Part shown: piece by piece, positions 53,674 to 64,000 of the stretch
How positions within the stretch are numbered: the stretch's first letter is position 1
Layout of the letters: each line of letters begins with the position of its first letter
Assembly: GCF_007748115.1 (NCBI RefSeq)
Contig: NZ_CP036289.1
Span: forward strand, 1,178,001 to 1,242,000
Length of the DNA: 64,000 nucleotides
Origin: Bremerella volcania
GTDB lineage: Bacteria; Planctomycetota; Planctomycetia; Pirellulales; Pirellulaceae
Direction of reading: 5' to 3'
Notes under the pieces: generated by a model
The model's database searches: none
What the model was told of the DNA's origin: nothing
What the model saw: only the letters and a program-made list of their open reading frames with translations
Position numbers and translations under genes: made by a program

Positions 53674-54726
53674 ATGAGTTTGCCTGCCGTAGCGAAATCG
53701 ATTTTTGGAATGCTGCTGCTGACGCTGGTTTTGGTAGGAAACCTGCCTGCCGAGCCGGTTGATGGCGACGCACAACAGGCCATTCGTCGGTGGATTCGGC
53801 AGCTCGATGCAGATCGTTACGCCGAGCGACAACAGGCCGCCGACGAATTGGCCAAACTCGGTAAGGAAGCCATTCCCGCGATCGAGAAAGCCGCCCTGAC
53901 TGGTACCGGCGAAGTTGCCAGCCGTTCGGTCGATCTGCTGAAAGGGTTTGCGAGTTCTCCTGATGAGGAAACATCGTCGCTCGCTTACTCCTCTCTCAAG
54001 CGTCTGGCAGCCAGCGGCAACCAGACCGCCGGCTACATCGCCGAGGAAGCGATCCAACAACTTAAGCGAAAGCTGGGCCCCAATCGAATCGCGGATGGCC
54101 AGCCGGAACTGCCACCAGTGCTTCCTCCCGGCAACTTCAATCGCTCGGTACGAATCTCGAACGATTTCAATGGCGCGAAGATGATCGACGTCACCGAGAA
54201 CGGCGAGCGTGTCGTCGCTCGAACGATGCCCGGCGGACGCGTGAGCGTGACCTGGCATCTGCCCGGCGGCGAGCAGCGGACGGTTGAGGCCGAAAGCATC
54301 GACAAGTTGCAAGAGCAAGACCAACAAGCGTTCGCCAAGTTTCAAGAGCTGAACAAGATCGCCGATGCCGGCCCCCGAAACCTGCCAGGCATGCGGGATC
54401 TACCCCGCGTCCATATCCGCGTGCCCCGCGGTGTTGAAGGACTGGATCCGTTCGCGGAGATGGACCAACGGATGGAAGCGCTCCGAGCCCGGCACGAGCA
54501 GTTCGTCAAGGAAATGAACGAAAACATTCAAGGTCGACGTCTGCCGCCCCAAGCGGAAAACCCGCGTACCAGGGGCAACGAAAAGCAGTTGGAAGAAGTC
54601 CGCCAGCGACTGTCCGACATGCTCAAGCGTCTGGAAAACTCCGACGCCGACGCGATCGATCATCTCGACTTGAAACGACTCGACGAAGCCCTGAAGCGAA
54701 TCGAAACAACGACCGATGCGTCGTAG
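53674..54726 (+). CDS. Secreted HEAT-like protein with Glu/Arg-rich coiled end
   Basis: A GAAGGCC-type site precedes ATG 53674. The 350-residue product has a signal peptide (IFGMLLLTLVLVGNLPAEP), a HEAT-like helical repeat region (about 28-130, with ADELAKLGKEAIPAIEKAAL and RSVDLLKGF), a beta-like middle part (RVSVTWHLPGGEQRTVEAES) and a coiled C-terminus rich in Glu, Arg and Leu. It is probably periplasmic. Its stop codon abuts the stop of the convergent glycosyltransferase with no intervening base. Confidence 0.7.
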   Translation: MSLPAVAKSIFGMLLLTLVLVGNLPAEPVDGDAQQAIRRWIRQLDADRYAERQQAADELAKLGKEAIPAIEKAALTGTGEVASRSVDLLKGFASSPDEETSSLAYSSLKRLAASGNQTAGYIAEEAIQQLKRKLGPNRIADGQPELPPVLPPGNFNRSVRISNDFNGAKMIDVTENGERVVARTMPGGRVSVTWHLPGGEQRTVEAESIDKLQEQDQQAFAKFQELNKIADAGPRNLPGMRDLPRVHIRVPRGVEGLDPFAEMDQRMEALRARHEQFVKEMNENIQGRRLPPQAENPRTRGNEKQLEEVRQRLSDMLKRLENSDADAIDHLDLKRLDEALKRIETTTDAS

Positions 54727-56259
54727 TCAATTCTCTTCGTCGGCAACCCTGTCTTGAGGAAGCAGCACGCGCCACTGTACGCGTGCTGTTTGCGTTTCCG
54801 GCATGGTCACCTCGTACGTCCGATCAGGTAGCGAGGCCAGAAAGTTCTGCACGACCTGGTCGGCCGTCTCCTTCGTACCCCGAACGATCAACACGATGGG
54901 ACGGTCTGATTCCGAATGGTAACGATACCGGGGCGTTGCTTCGCCTGCGCGGGTATACGTCAGGCCGAAGTGTTCCCCTTCGTGTTCGGGAAGCGAATAA
55001 ATCGATTCAATGGGAAGCTGCGCGTACGCTTCCCAGCGCTGCATGAACGGCGGCAGACGCTTGTTGGGCCGCCCCAGGATATCTGTCTCGATTAGTCCCG
55101 AGGCAATCAGCACGTCAGTTGGCTCGAGATTGCTTTCCAACTGTTGGGATACGGCCTGGGTGACTGTCCGCCAATCTTCTCCCCGCATGGGGCCTAAAGA
55201 TTGAGGGGTTCGCAGTCCCAGGGCAATCACCACCGAAACCACCACTCCGCCAATCCGCCACGCAGCCGCCGGGACCAGCGAAGCGAGGCTCGCCAAAAGG
55301 AGCGGGATGATCGTTTCCGACGAGATCAAATAGCGGCCAAAGAAGAGTGCCGCCAGTCCCGTCGCGGTTGTCAGCCAGGCAATGGCGATCGGCAGGAAAA
55401 CGATCCCCCCGGTCAGCACCGCTCGTTTCGCTTCCGCCGACCAGCCGCGAGCGAACATCGTTGCCGTAATGATCACCGGCACGAGTGCGGCCAATGCGGT
55501 TCCCCATCGCGTCCATTCATTCCGCGAGGTCGCTGTGATGAACTGGGCCCAGTTCTCGCGGCGCTGAAAGATGCCGGCCAGGTGCGGCATGGCAATCAAA
55601 ACGCCAATCGCCACGCAGCCGGCTGCCTTGAGCAGATGTTGCCGCTTCAGCTCACTATCGGCCAGCGCGAGCATCAGTCCGGCCAGGCAAACGGAAAACA
55701 GTAGCGTACTGTAATGCAAATAAAAGCTGCCAATAGTCAGCACGACTAACCAGATCCAGTCACTCCGGCGATCATACTGCAGGATCTGCCATGCGAGCAG
55801 TACCTGTAGTACGGCGACAACTTGTACAAACCCATAGACGCGGGCTTCGGTCGCGAAGAAGATCCAATCGATATCGACGGCCGCGATCATGCCACACGCG
55901 ATGGCAACCCAAACGTCGCGCGTCCAGCGGTGGGCGATCATCGTGATCAGCCCGACGCTAAGCATGCCGCCAACCAGCGAAGGCAACCGGAGCGACCACT
56001 CGTGCAGCCCGGTCAGCTGGGTCCACCCCCAAACGATCAGAAAGTAGAGCGATGCCTGGTTCCCCATCGCGGCCCGCCAGGGGACGTCTTGAACGCCATC
56101 CGAGACGACCCATGCCGTGTGCAGTTCATCGACCCACAAGCTCTCGTCGATCGACGGCAGTCGCAGAACCAGGGCCACCAGCGCGATGCCAAGTCCCAGC
56201 AGCGCACTGGTCTTCCAGGAAAGCGGGGCAGGGGACGGGTTGGGCTCGTTGGTATTCAC
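54727..56259 (-). CDS. GT39-like membrane glycosyltransferase (ArnT/PMT family)
   Basis: The 510-residue protein has about ten hydrophobic helices and the N-terminal acidic motif SLWVDELHTAW (Asp40-Glu41 in the first loop), as expected for the catalytic acidic residues of GT-C enzymes like ArnT and protein O-mannosyltransferase. The C-terminal 150 residues are soluble and extracytoplasmic. It transfers sugars from a lipid-linked donor to an envelope acceptor; acceptor unknown. Single gene. A REPIN-like element follows upstream of it at 56324. Confidence 0.82.
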   Translation of the reverse strand: MNTNEPNPSPAPLSWKTSALLGLGIALVALVLRLPSIDESLWVDELHTAWVVSDGVQDVPWRAAMGNQASLYFLIVWGWTQLTGLHEWSLRLPSLVGGMLSVGLITMIAHRWTRDVWVAIACGMIAAVDIDWIFFATEARVYGFVQVVAVLQVLLAWQILQYDRRSDWIWLVVLTIGSFYLHYSTLLFSVCLAGLMLALADSELKRQHLLKAAGCVAIGVLIAMPHLAGIFQRRENWAQFITATSRNEWTRWGTALAALVPVIITATMFARGWSAEAKRAVLTGGIVFLPIAIAWLTTATGLAALFFGRYLISSETIIPLLLASLASLVPAAAWRIGGVVVSVVIALGLRTPQSLGPMRGEDWRTVTQAVSQQLESNLEPTDVLIASGLIETDILGRPNKRLPPFMQRWEAYAQLPIESIYSLPEHEGEHFGLTYTRAGEATPRYRYHSESDRPIVLIVRGTKETADQVVQNFLASLPDRTYEVTMPETQTARVQWRVLLPQDRVADEEN

Positions 56260-56323
56260 GCCGACTGATTCTAATCGGCTGGCGTTTTCAAACTAGAGCC
56301 TGCCATGGCGAAGTTCACAATCC

Positions 56324-56519
56324 GGTCCCCTCTCCACCGTCTGCGCACAGAGAGGGTAGGGTGAGGGGGCATGTTCTTGGTGTGAAGTAAATAGCTGACA
56401 GGGGTTCGATGTCACTCCCAAACTTCAAACCAGGGGTGGCCCAGATTCGTTGGGCGATGTTAGGCAAAGGTCGCTCATTAAACCCTTACCCTAGCCCTCT
56501 CCCTGCGAGGAAGAGGGGA
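56324..56519. repeat. REPIN-like inverted repeat, second copy
   Basis: The halves 56324-56370 and 56481-56519 match those of the element at 23551-23657, each with CCCTCTCC, GAGAGGG and TAGGGTGAGGG or TAGGGTAAGGG. Here they are 110 bases apart instead of 20. The spacer has no gene and contains a plain A/T-rich stretch. Confidence 0.75.
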
Positions 56520-56535
56520 CAAGATTGGTTGACGT

Positions 56536-57360
56536 TTACTCTGGAACGACCGTTACCAGCTCGTCGTGGATCGACTCGACCTGGGCGGCATCGATCACGC
56601 GAATCTCTTCCGCATAACCGATCAACAGAGCCAGGTCGCACAGGCGATTGATCTCGCGGGGATTGCCGCGGGTGATCTCGAACAGCCGCTGCAAACCTTC
56701 CGGGACGAAGATCTCTTCTTCGCTGCCGGCAACTCGCAGGCGGTGCGTGACGTAGGCAGCCGTTTCATCCGGCGTGAAGCAGCGCATCAGCGACTTCACG
56801 CCGATGCGGCTTTCCAAGGAAGGGAACCGCTCGACCGCTGGAATGATGGCTGTTTGACCGACGAGAACCAAGGTCAAGTCGAGCTTGCCGTCAGTCTCGA
56901 AGTTGGTCAAAAGACGCAGCGTTTCGAGCGAAGCGTGATCGCTCAGCAGATGAGCATCGTCCACCACGATCACGGCGTGGTGGCCGGCTCGGGTGTTTTC
57001 CGACAGAAACTGCTGCAGGTGCCAGATGTTCTCGCTGGGGTTGCTACCGGTATCACTGCTTTTTTCGCCTCGACCTAGATTCAACAGCAGATACGGAATC
57101 AGGCAGTCGCTGGGCAGCTTCGGGAAAACGAGGTGAGCTTTCGGCGAGAACGTGTCGGGTAGCTGCATCAACAGCGTGCGTGCCAGCAGACTTTTACCCA
57201 GCCCGCACGCCCCTGCCAAGATGGCGGCACCGCGGCGGTTTTCGACGGCGTAACGAAGCTTGAGAAGCGCGGCCTGAGCCGACTCGGAAGGGTAGTATGA
57301 CGCTTCCGAGTAGGTGTTCTCGAACGGGCGAGATTTCAGATTCCAATACGCTTCGTACAT
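56536..57360 (-). CDS. ExeA/MshM-like AAA ATPase
   Basis: The 274-residue protein starts MYEAYWNLKSRPFENTYSE, the typical beginning of ExeA-type ATPases, with Walker A GACGLGKS (50-57) and Walker B VVDDAH (132-137). A C-terminal winged or lid domain (LQRLFEITRGNPREINRLCD) follows. Members act in secretion and in extracellular polysaccharide systems linked to exosortase. It is the last gene of a three-gene minus-strand set with a ParA-like protein and a Pro/Gln-rich membrane protein, 38 bases after the ParA-like gene. Cytoplasmic. Confidence 0.85.
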   Translation of the reverse strand: MYEAYWNLKSRPFENTYSEASYYPSESAQAALLKLRYAVENRRGAAILAGACGLGKSLLARTLLMQLPDTFSPKAHLVFPKLPSDCLIPYLLLNLGRGEKSSDTGSNPSENIWHLQQFLSENTRAGHHAVIVVDDAHLLSDHASLETLRLLTNFETDGKLDLTLVLVGQTAIIPAVERFPSLESRIGVKSLMRCFTPDETAAYVTHRLRVAGSEEEIFVPEGLQRLFEITRGNPREINRLCDLALLIGYAEEIRVIDAAQVESIHDELVTVVPE

Positions 57361-57398
57361 CGAGCTTCCGCTTTCGATTGCACCGGGCTAGTGATGAC

Positions 57399-58613
57399 TT
57401 ATCGCCAGAAGTTTTCGGCGATCCCAATCACGTTGATCTTGCGTTCTTGAAGTTTGGGCAGGATCTGGCTGAGTTCCTGGTCGTGCGTTCCGCGGGCATC
57501 GCGAACGACCAGCACCCCTTGCACCAGGGCCAGTCTCTGCCAGACTTCCGGACGATCGCCACCGTCCCACAGCACCACGTCGAAGTCACCGGTGAACTGC
57601 TGCAGTTGGTGAGCCGAGAGGTCGGCCAGGTGGCGATAACCGGCCGGCAGAATGGCAATCGGTTGATCGGCCGCTTGAATCATCGCTTCGTACAGCGTTT
57701 CGACCTTCTCTTCGCTCGCGACAACTTCCGTAAGACCCAGGCGAACCGAAAGACTTTCGCTTCCGCTCCCTTGGTCGATGATCAGAACACGCCGACCCGC
57801 GGCGGCCAACAGCTTGGCCAGGCACATGGTCAACGTCGAGCAGCCGGTACCATCCCCCAGCGAAACGAGGGCCAGCGACTTGATCGTACCGGAGATGCTG
57901 CTGGCCAAATCGACCCATTGGTCGTGGCAGAGATCCAGTACCATGTCGGTCTCTTCCGGCCAGGCAAGCGTTTCGGTTTCCCACTTGGGGTGAGCCAGAC
58001 GGCGCTGACGGTAGGCAGGTGACGTCGTCTCTTGGGCAGCAGTAGGTTGGGGCGTCGTCGGCAATTCGATCTTCGGCGAGCCAGCGACGAACGTGAAGCT
58101 TGGTTCATCCGAATCCATGGATTCGTCTTGCGGATCTTCCTCGGCAGCGGCGGGTGCCGGCTCTGGCTGAGGTTCCCACGTATCGATCTCGATGGTCGGC
58201 GATGGCAGTTCTGCTTTGACCGGCTTCGGCGATTGGGCAGACACAGGGTTCACAGGCGTATGCTTGCGACCAGCTCGGATCATCAAACGATCGAGGGCTT
58301 CGGCCACGGCTGCCGTGTTTTGAGCGGCCAGCAGGAATTCGTCTGGCGCGGCTGATTCGTCGGTGTTCGACTCTTCATACGAACCGACCAGCGGCGAACC
58401 GGGCATATCGATGCGGATGCCTTGGTTCTTCCAGTGCTGGAGTTCGCTGAGGGTCGGCTTACGCGACATCGTGCGAACCGAGGAGGAAGTCTTCTGCTGC
58501 GATGGTTGGGATGGGTTCATGACGGATTCCGACGTTTGGGCCGAGGCGTCTGCCGTGGAGCCGGTTTGCTCCGAGGTGTAAGCACGGATAAAAGCGCGAT
58601 CGAGTTGGCTCAT
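57399..58613 (-). CDS. ParA/BY-kinase-like protein with degenerate P-loop
   Basis: ATG 58613 overlaps the TAA of the upstream gene as TAATG, which fixes the start. The 404-residue protein has a long Pro/Ser/Glu-rich front (1-245), then a SIMIBI-type ATPase fold: SLGDGTGCSTLTMCLAKLLA with GDGTGCST at 253-260, VLIIDQGSGS and VVLWDGGD. In bacterial tyrosine autokinases the Walker A reads GEGKS/T and the A' motif has DxDxR; here the lysine is replaced by Cys, and A' is DQG. The Tyr-rich tail is absent. It is probably a nucleotide-binding-deficient relative of CpsD/CapB. Neighbour ExeA-like ATPase retains an intact P-loop. Confidence 0.75.
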   Translation of the reverse strand: MSQLDRAFIRAYTSEQTGSTADASAQTSESVMNPSQPSQQKTSSSVRTMSRKPTLSELQHWKNQGIRIDMPGSPLVGSYEESNTDESAAPDEFLLAAQNTAAVAEALDRLMIRAGRKHTPVNPVSAQSPKPVKAELPSPTIEIDTWEPQPEPAPAAAEEDPQDESMDSDEPSFTFVAGSPKIELPTTPQPTAAQETTSPAYRQRRLAHPKWETETLAWPEETDMVLDLCHDQWVDLASSISGTIKSLALVSLGDGTGCSTLTMCLAKLLAAAGRRVLIIDQGSGSESLSVRLGLTEVVASEEKVETLYEAMIQAADQPIAILPAGYRHLADLSAHQLQQFTGDFDVVLWDGGDRPEVWQRLALVQGVLVVRDARGTHDQELSQILPKLQERKINVIGIAENFWR

Positions 58614-59938
58614 TAGCGAGATTCCAAATCGAGGGGTTGAATTCCACCCAAGCGAGCACGAGGCTGAGCAGCTTCCTGCGGCATCGACGAGCCTGAGTAA
58701 GGACCAAAGCCCCATTGGCTGTTGTCTTGTTGCATGCCAGGTGCCGGAGCGTTTTCTGGCATCTGGTTGTTCACGACTGGGTAACCGGCCTGGTGCTGGT
58801 AGCCTTCGTGGATCTCAGGCATTTGAGTGCCAGGCGACGCAGGGTTTCCGCGCGAGCTGTTTCGCACGAGCTTGCCATCCTGGTAGTCCCATTCGCTCTG
58901 TTCTTGCTGCATCCAGTGGCGACCGCTATCGCCAGCGGGTGCCTGGTACTGCGATGTCCGTGGATCGCTCATGTTCATCGAACCGCCTGGCAAAGGACGC
59001 GTTTGTGATGGCTGCGGCTGCCCCATGGTTGGCTGCGAGCCATCGAATTGGGGAACATCGTTTCGGTATTCGGGAACCTGGTCGGTAAACGCCGGGCCGC
59101 CCAAAGGTTCTTCGTAGTCTGGGTTCATGTTCGAGGGACCAAACTGCCAGACTTGATCGGCAGGGGAACCGGCTGGCTCACTGCCTTGCGCTGGATTGCC
59201 GTAAGAATGGGACATGTTGCCGGTTTGCATTACATCCGGGGTCGCGATGTTGGTCATCTGCACATCGCGCGATGGATTGGACATGGTCGGATTGGAAGAT
59301 GGATTACGCGTTGGCAACGAAGCAATTTGCGGAATCTCTCCCTCGAATGGTTCGACCGTGATCGTTTCGCTGGGATCGGAAGCGGCTGGGTTGGCATTCC
59401 AGGCCGGGGCGTCGCCCAGTTCGCCGGTCGAGACGAACAAGTCTTGCGGCACGTTCTCGACGGGGGATTGGTCCGATCCGCCACTGCCGCTTAACGCGTA
59501 GAAGCTGACCGCCAAGAGAGAAACGGCGATCCCACTCAGGGCCAGGCGATTCTTCATCTGGCTGCTAAGGATCGAAGCACGGCGATGTTGTCGTGTCTCA
59601 TTCGAGTTGTGAATGTAGCTTGGCTTGGTGGGTGCGACCGGTTCGGCTTGTGGCTGCGGTGTGGCCTCAACCTTCGGCTGCGGCAGAGGGGCGGCCTGGG
59701 GCTGGGGGGCTGGCTGCGAGGCAACCGGCGCTGCGACCAGCAAGCTTTCGTGGTGGTCCCCTTCGTGCGTGTCCTCGCCTAGCAGGTTCGACACCCAATC
59801 TTGCTGGGGCGCCGGGGCCGGCTCAACCGGCGGCTGCCACGTCAGGTCCTTCACACGAATGACGATCGGATGACCGTAGAAGGTGCCTTGGGTGTCTTGA
59901 GGTTCACGATTCTGGGGAGTTCCCAATGGTTTCGTCAT
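58613..59938 (-). CDS. Pro/Gln-rich membrane protein of the ExeA/ParA-like unit
   Basis: The 441-residue protein has a cytoplasmic Pro/Gln/Ala-rich part (about 1-125, with PQPQAAPLPQPKVEATPQPQ), one transmembrane helix at about 127-150 (MKNRLALSGIAVSLLAVSFY), and a long extracytoplasmic region rich in Pro, Ser, Asn and Gln with repeated GxxP-type spacing. No domain is recognised. Its stop overlaps the start of the ParA-like gene as TAATG. It may be the membrane partner of the pseudo-ATPase, in the way chain-length regulators accompany BY-kinases; this is inference. Confidence 0.7.
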   Translation of the reverse strand: MTKPLGTPQNREPQDTQGTFYGHPIVIRVKDLTWQPPVEPAPAPQQDWVSNLLGEDTHEGDHHESLLVAAPVASQPAPQPQAAPLPQPKVEATPQPQAEPVAPTKPSYIHNSNETRQHRRASILSSQMKNRLALSGIAVSLLAVSFYALSGSGGSDQSPVENVPQDLFVSTGELGDAPAWNANPAASDPSETITVEPFEGEIPQIASLPTRNPSSNPTMSNPSRDVQMTNIATPDVMQTGNMSHSYGNPAQGSEPAGSPADQVWQFGPSNMNPDYEEPLGGPAFTDQVPEYRNDVPQFDGSQPTMGQPQPSQTRPLPGGSMNMSDPRTSQYQAPAGDSGRHWMQQEQSEWDYQDGKLVRNSSRGNPASPGTQMPEIHEGYQHQAGYPVVNNQMPENAPAPGMQQDNSQWGFGPYSGSSMPQEAAQPRARLGGIQPLDLESR

Positions 59939-60256
59939 CGTTTCGGCTTCCTTGCCTGACGTAAGATCGACGCATAACGGCCACGCGCTGATTGTGGCCC
60001 GTTGTCCTATCCATCGGTATGGTTTGTAACGGTCTTTAGCTCTAGATAAGAAAAATCGTGGTTTCGGGCTAGGTAAACTTTAGCGATTAGCTGCGCTAGC
60101 ATGCCGGTTGTGAGGGAAACGGAAATCTGGGATATTTAGTAGATTTGAAACATAGAATTCCCCCTCGCCATACGACGACACGCTAGCTGGTGGCAACGCT
60201 GCTGTCAGCATCTAAGTCGATTGATGGCGGGCATTTCAGTTCTCCGGAAGCAGTCC
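59939..60256. other. Intergenic region with a hairpin between divergent genes
   Basis: The 318 bases between the Pro/Gln-rich protein and metH contain an 8-bp stem with one bulged base (59977-59984 with 59994-60002). I looked for cobalamin and SAM riboswitch signatures before metH and found none. The rest is AT-richer, as expected for promoters. Confidence 0.5.
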
Positions 60257-63967
<3,711 letters not shown>

Positions 63968-64000
63968 CCGGCTACGTCGTGCCAACCGCGTTGACGCTGC

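Noticed and set aside
59939-60256. Possible cobalamin or SAM riboswitch before metH
   Set aside because: The GCCACTG box of cobalamin riboswitches and the conserved SAM-I core are missing; only a weak AGGGAA-like similarity is present.

Overview
The window reads as a chromosomal segment of a planctomycete, most likely of the Pirellulaceae (Blastopirellula/Bremerella-like). The inference rests on gene content: DUF1501 and DUF1549/DUF1553 proteins beside an ECF sigma/anti-sigma pair, a planctomycete-type cytochrome c protein, Hanks-type kinases with a C-terminal membrane anchor, secreted Cys-rich and Gly/Tyr/His-rich proteins, long TPR proteins and frequent GTG/TTG starts. Base composition is moderately GC-rich throughout. 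I saw no rRNA, tRNA, CRISPR array, prophage or insertion sequence.

Layout. 1-2071: the start of a pseudopilin-like gene running off the window and a nucleotide-sugar epimerase. 2468-10506: a four-gene set (TPR protein, ExbB/TolQ-like channel, ExbD/TolR-like protein, and a 1095-residue protein joining membrane helices, a Q/E-rich stalk and an alpha/alpha-toroid domain). 10567-18411: assorted single genes, including an App1-like phosphatase, a YeiH-type exporter coupled to a 66-residue membrane protein, a di-heme peroxidase behind a 22-bp hairpin, and deoC. 18416-21428: two overlapping membrane-associated GTPase genes. 21634-28350: an LTxxQ-like periplasmic protein, then a cluster reading sigma factor, anti-sigma factor, coiled-coil protein, DUF1549/1553 and DUF1501. 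28602-33688: a duplicated ABC-2 permease without its ATPase, two CNNM/CBS proteins and an esterase.

33750-46886: small secreted proteins (Cys-rich, His-rich, Gly/Tyr-rich), a Na/Pi cotransporter, a Ser/Thr kinase, an M42-type peptidase, a multi-domain cytochrome with a degenerate peptidase-like end, and a HELGH metalloprotease. 47194-53374: a second kinase, a glutaredoxin-like protein, thiO, an orphan cheB and an FAD-type oxidoreductase. 53674-56259: a HEAT-like secreted protein convergent with a GT39 glycosyltransferase. 56536-59938: a three-gene unit (Pro/Gln-rich membrane protein, ParA/BY-kinase-like protein with a broken P-loop, ExeA-like ATPase). 60257-63967: a complete cobalamin-dependent methionine synthase.

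The best candidates for under-described systems are the ExbB/ExbD plus toroid operon, the tandem GTPases, and the unit containing the degenerate ParA-like protein. REPIN-like inverted repeats occur twice (23551-23657 and 56324-56519). All family assignments come from reading motifs by eye; no database search was run.
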